Assembly: GCA_024640925.1 (NCBI GenBank)
Contig: JAHEEB010000410.1
Location: 1-5,054 of the forward strand
Source of the DNA: Bacteroidota bacterium
GTDB taxonomy: Bacteria > Bacteroidota > Bacteroidia > Bacteroidales > UBA10428
Direction: 5' to 3'
Length of the DNA: 5,054 bases
Shown one piece after another: positions 1 through 5,054 of the stretch. Positions within the stretch are counted from its first letter, which is position 1, and each line of letters opens with the position of its first letter. A program made the position numbers and the translations under genes. Below the pieces are notes generated by a model that saw only the letters and a program-made list of their open reading frames with translations, had not been told where the DNA came from and searched no databases.

Positions 1-887
1 TCCTTTACTCCTAATTCAAAGGGAATTACACATTTGAATTCTGGTACTGCATACTTTATTTTTGAGTTATCAAAAATCATACTGTGAGCTTTATCTCCAA
101 GCAATCCATCACCTATTTCCTTGTCATAACCGGCAATTATTGATGAGGGGACATGAAAAAGTTCGGTTTCTGTATCGAAAGCTGAGGCAACAAACTCATA
201 AATCTGGTTCCATGTGAGCCATTCATCAGAGGTAATATGAAAAGTTTCGTTCATAGCTTTTTTATTTCCCAGTAAACCTACAAGGCCCACTGCAAAATCG
301 CGGTGATTAGTTAAAGTCCAGAGGGATGTACCATCGCCATGAACAACAACAGGTTTGCCATCAATCATACGTTTTACAGTTGTAAAGCCACCTGTAATTG
401 GTATGGTTGTTCTGTCATATGTATGGGAAGGACGAACAATTGTGAACTTCATTCCATAACTATAAGCTTCGGAAGACAACACTCTTTCACAGGCAATTTT
501 ATCTCTTGAGTATTGCCAAAAAGGATTATCAAGAGGAGTTCTTTCTGTAACCGGCAGCGATGTGGGAGGAGTTTGATAAGCTGAAGCAGAACTTATGAAA
601 ACATATTGAGTCGTTTTGTCTTTAAATAATTTGAGATTGTTTACAATGTGATCAGGAACAAAAGAAATCCAGTCAACTATTGCATCAAACTGGTAATCTT
701 CAAGGACTTTCTGTGTCTGATCGAAATCTCGTATATCAGCAATAATGCTTTTCACTTCTATGGGTACAGGTCGTATGTCATTGGAAATTCCCCTGTTTAG
801 GTGATAGAGCTCCACACCTCTTTTTACACAGAGATCAGTGCATGCTGAGCTGATTATTCCTGTTCCACCGACAAATAAGATCTTCAT
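1..887 (-). CDS. NAD(P)-dependent epimerase/dehydratase family protein (extended/atypical SDR), 3' end cut off by window edge
   Basis: The minus-strand frame is open from an ATG at 887-885 to base 1, giving 295 residues with no stop, so the C-terminus is missing. The protein begins MKILFVGGTGIIS: a Rossmann first strand followed by a glycine-rich dinucleotide loop (residues 7-13), in which the third glycine of the classic GxxGxxG is replaced by Ser. The second strand ends in HLNRG (29-33); the Arg there suggests NADP(H) rather than NAD(H), which is an inference. FISSASAY (97-104) supplies the usual SDR serine, and YSRDK (126-130) is the catalytic YxxxK pair. VRPSHTYD (151-158) matches the conserved stretch that follows it in extended SDRs. 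Members are cytoplasmic and usually act on nucleotide sugars or related substrates; the atypical group close to CSP41/isoflavone-reductase-like proteins is an alternative. The substrate cannot be read from sequence. No convincing Shine-Dalgarno precedes the start, which is usual in Bacteroidota. Family membership is secure; function is not. Confidence 0.85.
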   Translation of the reverse strand, partial: MKILFVGGTGIISSACTDLCVKRGVELYHLNRGISNDIRPVPIEVKSIIADIRDFDQTQKVLEDYQFDAIVDWISFVPDHIVNNLKLFKDKTTQYVFISSASAYQTPPTSLPVTERTPLDNPFWQYSRDKIACERVLSSEAYSYGMKFTIVRPSHTYDRTTIPITGGFTTVKRMIDGKPVVVHGDGTSLWTLTNHRDFAVGLVGLLGNKKAMNETFHITSDEWLTWNQIYEFVASAFDTETELFHVPSSIIAGYDKEIGDGLLGDKAHSMIFDNSKIKYAVPEFKCVIPFELGVK

Positions 888-933
888 CGATTTACTGTTT
901 CTGGTTAATAACAACTAATATACGAATATTAAA

Positions 934-962
934 TGTAGAATGAAAGTGTAGAATGTAGAATG
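934..962. repeat. Short direct repeats, TGTAGAATG x3
   Basis: The nonamer TGTAGAATG occurs at 934-942, 947-955 and 954-962; the last two copies share two bases, giving a 7-bp period. The array lies in the spacer between the two minus-strand genes, about 45 bp upstream of the epimerase start. It could be simple slippage sequence or the edge of a dispersed intergenic repeat. No gene or strong terminator hairpin was seen in the rest of 888-1021. Confidence 0.5.
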
Positions 963-1021
963 TGTAAAGAAGTTTGATGTACTTAAAATCCGGGCTCTTA
1001 AACTATTGGCATGTACAGTGA

Positions 1022-2248
1022 TTATTTAAAATTATGAACAATACCAATGCAGGCTTCAGAGAAATCGGCCTGTCCGAAGTTTGCATTTATTGTTGCACCA
1101 AAAAAAAGATTGGTTTTGGGTTTTTTGCTTGTGTTAATCAAGTAGTAGTTCAATCCCAGTTTTGTGTTAAAAAGTTGTTTTAACCAATAATCAGTATCGA
1201 TTTCACCTTCCATTACTGTGTAATGCCTTCTGAAGAAAGGTTTATATAAGTTCAAACCACCCTCTATATCAAGTCCGATATGACCAACAAGAAATTCGCA
1301 CCCAAGAAAAAAATACAGGTTCGAAGCATTTAATTTGGGTTTTTCGTAATATTCAGAGTCAATTGGATTGAGGATATTATAATAATACTGACGATAGAAC
1401 CTGCCAGCCAGACCGGCTTCAACCTTTATTTGTTGCCTGAAAATTATGCCGGTAGACAGAGAGATGGAACTTACCAATCGTTTTTGTCCACCCACTGGGC
1501 CTCCTGCATTGCCGTATTCGTGAAACCCAACTCCATTGCGTACCATATAGTAATACGATCTTGTAAAATCTACCGGTAACTTACTTGATTTTGGGTGAAA
1601 GTGGGGATCAATCCTCTTGGGATAGATTTGTGCAGTAATACTAAGTACCCCCTGGTTCAGTCCTATATTCGGCAGTTGGGTGTGCCCATTTGAACTATGA
1701 AGATATCCACTTCCGATTTGTACCGACATATGTTCTGTAACCAATAACGAATAATAAATGAATGCCTGAAAAGACCATGTATATCCCGAACCAATTACTT
1801 TATTTGTTCTGTTTTCTAACTCATTATGAAACTTCGTAAAATGCGAACACCCAAGTCCTATCTTAAAAAAAACCGAGTTGTTTAACCGGTTAGCCGTATT
1901 GAATATAATATATGGCATAAGGCTATATTGATTCCCAAAAACAGAATCATTACCCAGATTGCTTGCACTAATTGTTACGCCTGTAAACGGGAAATTATAG
2001 AATGATGCCCATTTTTTTTTCGAGGTAGAATTGTTAAGCCAACCAAGACTAACACTAAAAGAACTTGAGTATGACGATTCAGGAAAATTGGAATGGTTCT
2101 GCACCAACAAGCCTCTCATATACTCAGGACTAAAATAAAACGCAGAATGAGTTGTCGAGGTGTTTTCCTGGGCATTTACAATTGTAAGGCATAGTATCAG
2201 TCCGATAATAATCGTTTGAAATTTATTTAAATAATCTCTGCAATTCAT
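1022..2248 (-). CDS. Secreted outer-membrane beta-barrel protein, acyloxyacyl hydrolase (PagL-like lipid A deacylase) family
   Basis: This is a complete 408-residue protein. Residues 1-26 form a signal peptide: a charged start, the hydrophobic core IIIGLILCLTIV (13-24), and probable cleavage after VNA before Gln27. The rest is rich in alternating aromatic/aliphatic strands with Gly, Asn and Tyr, and the chain ends HNFK with a near-terminal Phe, as outer-membrane barrels do. At 184-195 the sequence HSSNGHTQLPNI resembles the PagL active-site strand, where an H-x-S-N motif carries the catalytic His and Ser (here His184 and Ser186). PagL enzymes remove the 3-O-acyl chain from lipid A in the outer membrane. 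The Glu expected about 13-14 residues after that His is not seen; Leu197 and Asn198 stand there. At 408 residues it is about twice the size of classical PagL (roughly 170-190), though as I recall Bacteroidota members are commonly this long. The start is supported by the signal peptide. It is divergent from the nuo operon and has no obvious operon partner. It could instead be a non-enzymatic barrel or porin-like protein. Confidence 0.6.
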   Translation of the reverse strand: MNCRDYLNKFQTIIIGLILCLTIVNAQENTSTTHSAFYFSPEYMRGLLVQNHSNFPESSYSSSFSVSLGWLNNSTSKKKWASFYNFPFTGVTISASNLGNDSVFGNQYSLMPYIIFNTANRLNNSVFFKIGLGCSHFTKFHNELENRTNKVIGSGYTWSFQAFIYYSLLVTEHMSVQIGSGYLHSSNGHTQLPNIGLNQGVLSITAQIYPKRIDPHFHPKSSKLPVDFTRSYYYMVRNGVGFHEYGNAGGPVGGQKRLVSSISLSTGIIFRQQIKVEAGLAGRFYRQYYYNILNPIDSEYYEKPKLNASNLYFFLGCEFLVGHIGLDIEGGLNLYKPFFRRHYTVMEGEIDTDYWLKQLFNTKLGLNYYLINTSKKPKTNLFFGATINANFGQADFSEACIGIVHNFK

Positions 2249-2349
2249 GGTTTATTTGTGTGCCACCAAGGTATTATAATTTATGTTTTTACTAAAAATC
2301 ATTATAAACATTTTACTGAAATAAGTTTTTTTAAATTACAATGAATCCT

Positions 2350-2364
2350 CACCATGTAGTGGTG
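2350..2364. repeat. Short inverted repeat CACCA-N5-TGGTG
   Basis: CACCA at 2350-2354 is mirrored by TGGTG at 2360-2364 around a 5-base spacer. It could be an operator-like dyad about 100 bp upstream of the minus-strand secreted-protein gene and about 130 bp upstream of the nuo -7 box, or a weak hairpin. There is no T-tract on either side, so it is not a terminator. A five-base arm can easily arise by chance. Confidence 0.25.
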
Positions 2365-2458
2365 TTATAAATTATTTGTTAAATATTTCCTTGTCAAAGT
2401 GCTAAAAAAGTACAACTTAGAAAAGCTGAACCAGAAAAGAAAAATTACAGGTGTAAAA

Positions 2459-2500
2459 TTTTCATTAATATTTCATCCCTATTATTATCTTTGCATCGTT
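2459..2500 (+). promoter_or_regulatory. Probable promoter of the nuo operon (Bacteroidota-type)
   Basis: TATCTTTG at 2486-2493, followed by CA, matches the Bacteroidota primary sigma -7 consensus TAnnTTTG exactly. The -33 element is poor: only the T-rich TTTTC around 2459-2463, with no clear TTG. Transcription would begin near 2500, leaving a leader of about 190 nt before nuoA. No better box lies closer to nuoA. The -7 match is seen directly; promoter activity is inferred. Confidence 0.6.
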
Positions 2501-2689
2501 TTTCAACAAAAAAAGGTTGTGATGTTGTATAATCTTTTGTTATCAAGGCTCTTAGCAAACTTACCAGGAATAATATCCCTAACAGACGAGTGCACTTCCT
2601 TCAACCTGCCTGATATTTTTCAACCAACCCCGCGTACTATTTTTAACAAACATTCTTACAGAATCTGATTTTATAATAATATAGTAACA

Positions 2690-3040
2690 ATGAGTAGCGA
2701 ATCATTAGTCTTATTTTTCATTATAGGCGTTGTACTAGTAGGAGGAGCAGTTGTTTTTGCCTCTTTTCTGGCGCCGAAATCGTTTAATCCGGTTAAATCA
2801 GAACCATACGAGTGCGGTATTCCAAGCGAAGGCCCCGCATGGATACAGTTTAATGTTGGTTATTATCTTTTTGCCATCATTTACCTGGTATTTGATGTGG
2901 AAACTGTTTTTATATTCCCTTGGGGAACTGTAATGAGAGAAGTTGGAATGAGAGCATTTATCGAAATTCTGATATTCTTTTTTATTCTTGCTTTGGGATT
3001 ATTGTATGCATGGAGGAAAGGAGCTTTGAAATGGCAGTAA
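2690..3040 (+). CDS. nuoA: NADH-quinone oxidoreductase subunit A (complex I)
   Basis: This is a small membrane subunit of respiratory complex I, 116 residues, the normal length for the family. It sits in the inner membrane next to the quinone chamber and helps couple quinone reduction to proton or sodium pumping. Three transmembrane segments are visible at about residues 5-27, 57-78 and 88-108. Between the first two is the conserved loop with PYECG (39-43), and the second segment contains FDVE (68-71), whose acidic residues are hallmark positions in NuoA/ND3. The ATG at 2690 follows an AT-rich stretch without a Shine-Dalgarno, as is common in Bacteroidota, and the N-terminus fits family members. 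It is the first gene of the operon, and its last 10 bases overlap the start of nuoB. Confidence 0.96.
   Translation: MSSESLVLFFIIGVVLVGGAVVFASFLAPKSFNPVKSEPYECGIPSEGPAWIQFNVGYYLFAIIYLVFDVETVFIFPWGTVMREVGMRAFIEILIFFFILALGLLYAWRKGALKWQ
3018..3023 (+). promoter_or_regulatory. Strong Shine-Dalgarno that fixes the nuoB start
   Basis: AAGGAG at 3018-3023 lies inside the 3' end of nuoA, seven bases before the ATG at 3031. It supports starting nuoB at 3031 rather than at the upstream in-frame ATG at 2920, and suggests translational coupling with nuoA. The other genes here lack such a clear site. Confidence 0.75.
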
Positions 3041-3594
3041 AAATAAAATCAATGAAATATGAAGATTTCGATGATAACGATTCATTAGAAATCTTAAGAA
3101 AATCGGGTGGCAATATTCTTTTGAGCACCGTCGACAATCTTGTTAACTGGGGAAGGGCAAATTCTCTGTGGCCTTTAACTTTTGCTACCAGTTGTTGCGG
3201 TATTGAAATGATGGCTGCTGGTGCTCCACGTCAGGACTTTTCAAGGTTTGGTATTGAAGTATACCGTGCAAGTCCACGACAGGCTGATGTAATTGTAGTT
3301 GCAGGCACCATTACCTATAAAATGGCTCCTGTTTTAAAGAGGTTGTATGACCAAATGGCCGATCCGAAATACGTAATTGCAATGGGTGCATGTGCAATAA
3401 GTGGTGGTCCGTTTTATTATAACTCATATTCGGTACTTCGTGGTGTCGATAAGATTATACCTGTGGACGTGTACGTACCCGGTTGTCCGCCCCGCCCAGA
3501 AGCCTTGTTCTATGGGATTTTGCAGCTTCAAAGAAAAGTTAAGGGCGAGTCTTTTAAGGAAGTACGCGATCCGGAAAGAGATGTTATTAAATAA
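3031..3594 (+). CDS. nuoB: NADH-quinone oxidoreductase subunit B (complex I, cluster N2 subunit)
   Basis: This 187-residue protein is the peripheral-arm subunit that holds the terminal [4Fe-4S] cluster N2, the immediate electron donor to quinone. All four ligand cysteines are present: the tandem pair Cys55-Cys56 in [10 protein letters not shown], Cys121 in MGACAISGG, and Cys152 in VPGCPPRPE. The [11 protein letters not shown] stretch (64-74) and the VVAGTIT stretch (89-95) are also typical of NuoB/PSST. The frame stays open upstream to an ATG at 2920, but the 37 extra residues are nuoA read out of frame. The start at 3031 has a good Shine-Dalgarno and gives the family's usual length. It overlaps nuoA by 10 bases and is followed by a 49-bp gap to nuoC. 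It assembles with NuoC and NuoD on top of the membrane arm, forming the quinone pocket together with NuoD. Confidence 0.97.
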   Translation: MAVKIKSMKYEDFDDNDSLEILRKSGGNILLSTVDNLVNWGRANSLWPLTFATSCCGIEMMAAGAPRQDFSRFGIEVYRASPRQADVIVVAGTITYKMAPVLKRLYDQMADPKYVIAMGACAISGGPFYYNSYSVLRGVDKIIPVDVYVPGCPPRPEALFYGILQLQRKVKGESFKEVRDPERDVIK

Positions 3595-3643
3595 AATTTA
3601 AGGTAACTCCTGACTCAGTGCTTCTTCATTTGGAAGCCCAGGA

Positions 3644-4126
3644 ATGGAGTTGCTGAAACTTTATATTTCAATGGAAAAACAAGAATTAAAGGAGAAAATC
3701 GTAGGTTTGGGTATCAATGCTGAAATTGTAGAAACAAGGCAGTATCTCGAAGTAATTGTTCCTGCAGAGGCTCTCCACGAAACAGCATTAAAACTCAAGA
3801 GTTCATCCGGACTTCAATTTGATTTTCTTTTGAGCGCAACTGCAGTCGATTGGAAAACTCATTTTGCGGTTGTATATCATTTTACTTCATCGGAATTACA
3901 CCATGTACTAATAATGAAGGTAAATATTAACGATCGAGAAAACCCTGAGGTCGATACTGTATCTGATATTTGGGCAACAGCAGAATTTCAGGAAAGGGAG
4001 ATATTTGATTTGTATGGCATTAAATTCCGTAATCATAAAGATTTGCGCAGGTTGTTCCTCGAAGATGGTTGGGGTTTTCCATTGCGTAAGGACTATACCG
4101 ACGAGAATATGTTAGAATTGAAGTAA
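3644..4126 (+). CDS. nuoC: NADH-quinone oxidoreductase subunit C (complex I, 30-kDa type)
   Basis: This 160-residue protein is a cofactor-free peripheral-arm scaffold subunit that docks NuoD and NuoB. The C-terminal half carries the 30-kDa subunit signature: EREIFDLYGI (117-126), HKDLRRL (131-137) and FPLRKDY (145-151). Upstream, QFDFLLSATAVDW (58-70) matches the conserved strand-turn before it. Length is typical of stand-alone NuoC, so it is not fused to NuoD as in Escherichia coli and many Bacteroides. The start is uncertain. The ATG at 3644 has a GGAAG seven bases upstream, but the ATG at 3671 (protein beginning MEKQELKEKI, 151 residues) sits in an A/T-rich context favoured by Bacteroidota and may fit homologues better. 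The stop is 6 bp before nuoD, so the two are surely cotranscribed. Confidence 0.94.
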   Translation: MELLKLYISMEKQELKEKIVGLGINAEIVETRQYLEVIVPAEALHETALKLKSSSGLQFDFLLSATAVDWKTHFAVVYHFTSSELHHVLIMKVNINDRENPEVDTVSDIWATAEFQEREIFDLYGIKFRNHKDLRRLFLEDGWGFPLRKDYTDENMLELK

Positions 4127-4132
4127 GCACTT

Positions 4133-5054
4133 ATGGCATTTGATATGACGGAAACTGTAAAAAATATAATTGTTGAGGATGAGAATAAAGGTTACACTAT
4201 TAATCTCGGACCTCAACACCCTTCAACTCATGGGGTTATGCGCTTTGAAACAACATTGCAAGGCGAAATAGTTACAAATATTCGCCCTCATTGCGGATAT
4301 ATCCACAGGAGTATTGAAAAGATGTGCGAAAAAGATACCTATCAACAGATTATTCATCTTACCGATCGGATGGATTATATCTCAGCGCATATGTACAATG
4401 AGGCTGTATGTCTTTGCGTCGAAAACGCACTGGGCGTAGAAGTTCCTGAAAGAGTTAAATACATCCGTACTATTCTCGATGAGTTAACCCGCATACAAAG
4501 TCATGAGTTATGGTGGGCAGCTTTTGGCATGGACCTTGGTGCAGCAACCACCTTTTTCTATGGATTGCGCGACAGGGAATATATCCTTGATATATTTGAA
4601 GAATCTTGCCATTCAAGGTTCCTGCAGAGTTACAATACTCCTGGTGGGTTAATGTTCGATATACATCCTAATTTTCAGAAAAGGGTAAAAGATTACATTA
4701 AATACCTGAGGAAAAAACTTCCTGAATACGACAAATTGATAACAAATAATGTCATTTTTCACCAGCGCTCAAAAGGTATAGGCATATTGAGCAAAGAAGA
4801 TGCTATTTCATATGGCATTACCGGTCCATCAGGAAGAGGATCGGGATTTTCCTGCGATGTACGTAAGATAGCACCTTATAGTGCTTATTCACATGTCAAT
4901 TTCGAAGAAAAGCTGGCTACCGAAGGTGATACCTTTGCACGATATCAAGTGCGCATAGCGGAGATGTGGGAATCAATGCTTATTATTGAACAACTCATCG
5001 ACAATATTCCTGAGGGAGATTTTACGGTAAAAATGAAACCGATTATTAAACTAC
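4133..5054 (+). CDS. nuoD: NADH-quinone oxidoreductase subunit D (complex I, 49-kDa type), 3' end cut off by window edge
   Basis: The frame is open from the ATG at 4133 to the right edge: 307 residues with no stop, against about 390-410 for the family, so roughly the last quarter is missing. NuoD forms most of the quinone-binding pocket at the junction with the membrane arm. LGPQHPSTHGV (25-35) is the family's N-terminal signature; His33 in it and Tyr82 in TDRMDYIS (77-84) are the two residues that contact the quinone head group. Their 49-residue spacing equals that of His59 and Tyr108 in the bovine 49-kDa subunit. GYIHRSIEKM (55-64) is the usual GxxHRGxEK with Ser for Gly. ITGPSGRGSGFSCDVRK (229-245) and EGDTFARY (264-271) are further conserved blocks. 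The segment SYNTPGG (166-172) differs from the YMRxGG seen in many bacteria but resembles the Bacteroidales form as I recall it. No Shine-Dalgarno is visible; Met5 (4145) is a possible alternative start. Confidence 0.96.
   Translation, partial: MAFDMTETVKNIIVEDENKGYTINLGPQHPSTHGVMRFETTLQGEIVTNIRPHCGYIHRSIEKMCEKDTYQQIIHLTDRMDYISAHMYNEAVCLCVENALGVEVPERVKYIRTILDELTRIQSHELWWAAFGMDLGAATTFFYGLRDREYILDIFEESCHSRFLQSYNTPGGLMFDIHPNFQKRVKDYIKYLRKKLPEYDKLITNNVIFHQRSKGIGILSKEDAISYGITGPSGRGSGFSCDVRKIAPYSAYSHVNFEEKLATEGDTFARYQVRIAEMWESMLIIEQLIDNIPEGDFTVKMKPIIKL

Larger units (their letters stand above)
2249..2689. other. Divergent intergenic region between the PagL-like gene and the nuo operon
   Basis: This stretch of 441 bp is AT-rich and has no convincing gene. 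It holds the nuo promoter (-7 box near 2486), a roughly 190-nt leader and a small inverted repeat at 2350-2364. For the minus-strand gene, an imperfect -7 box TACCTTGG (complement of 2266-2273, one mismatch to TAnnTTTG) lies 17 bp before its start and could be its promoter, though this is weak. An open frame from a GTG at 2399 to 2668 spans the probable promoter and has no recognisable protein features, so it is treated as chance. Confidence 0.6.

Noticed and set aside
962..1021. Possible terminator downstream of the PagL-like gene
   Set aside because: No stable GC-rich stem followed by a T-tract could be found on the minus strand; the TTTAAG copies present are direct rather than inverted.
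2399..2668. Plus-strand open frame of 89 codons beginning with GTG (and a shorter ATG form from 2522)
   Set aside because: It spans the probable nuo promoter, has no recognisable domain, signal peptide or ribosome site, and its sequence reads like translated AT-rich spacer.
2751..2933. 60-codon plus-strand frame inside nuoA
   Set aside because: It is an out-of-frame shadow of a clearly recognisable NuoA.
2920..3030. Upstream N-terminal extension of nuoB to the ATG at 2920
   Set aside because: These 37 codons are nuoA in another frame; the start at 3031 has a Shine-Dalgarno and gives the normal NuoB length.
3401..3601. 66-codon plus-strand frame inside nuoB
   Set aside because: It is an out-of-frame shadow lying over the conserved C-terminal part of NuoB, including the Cys152 motif.
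1..5054. Search for CRISPR arrays, tRNA/rRNA genes, insertion sequences, toxin-antitoxin or phage-defence genes
   Set aside because: No spaced palindromic repeats, RNA-gene hallmarks, transposase motifs or terminal inverted repeats were seen; the genes are housekeeping or envelope functions.

Overview
The window looks like a piece of a Bacteroidota chromosome, probably from a Bacteroidales or Marinilabiliales relative. This rests on three things: the AT-rich base composition, a perfect Bacteroidota-type -7 promoter box (TAnnTTTG), and proteins that resemble that phylum's versions (a PagL-like outer-membrane protein of about 400 residues and the complex I subunits). No database search was possible, so the lineage is inferred.

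Left half, minus strand. Bases 1-887 carry the N-terminal 295 residues of an NAD(P)-dependent epimerase/dehydratase-type protein of the short-chain dehydrogenase/reductase superfamily; its C-terminus lies off the left edge. After a 134-bp spacer with three TGTAGAATG repeats comes a 408-residue secreted protein (1022-2248). It has a signal peptide, beta-barrel character and an H-x-S-N motif like that of lipid A deacylases (PagL/acyloxyacyl hydrolase family). Nothing in the sequence links these two genes functionally.

Middle. Bases 2249-2689 form a 441-bp divergent intergenic region with no convincing gene. It holds the likely promoter for the rightward operon (-7 box at 2486-2493), which implies a leader of roughly 190 nt, and a small inverted repeat near 2350.

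Right half, plus strand. This is the start of a respiratory complex I operon in the order nuoA-nuoB-nuoC-nuoD. The genes are tightly packed: nuoA and nuoB overlap by 10 bases, the nuoB-nuoC gap is 49 bases and the nuoC-nuoD gap is 6 bases. NuoD runs off the right edge. NuoA is a membrane subunit, while NuoB, NuoC and NuoD form the peripheral-arm connection that carries cluster N2 and the quinone site. All key residues checked (four NuoB cysteines, the NuoD quinone-site His and Tyr) are present, so the complex appears functional. The window does not show whether the NADH-oxidising module (NuoEFG) is encoded.

The window is mostly ordinary. I found no undescribed multi-gene system. The observations most worth a second look are the apparent loss of the catalytic glutamate in the PagL-like protein, and the leader and start-site structure of the nuo operon.
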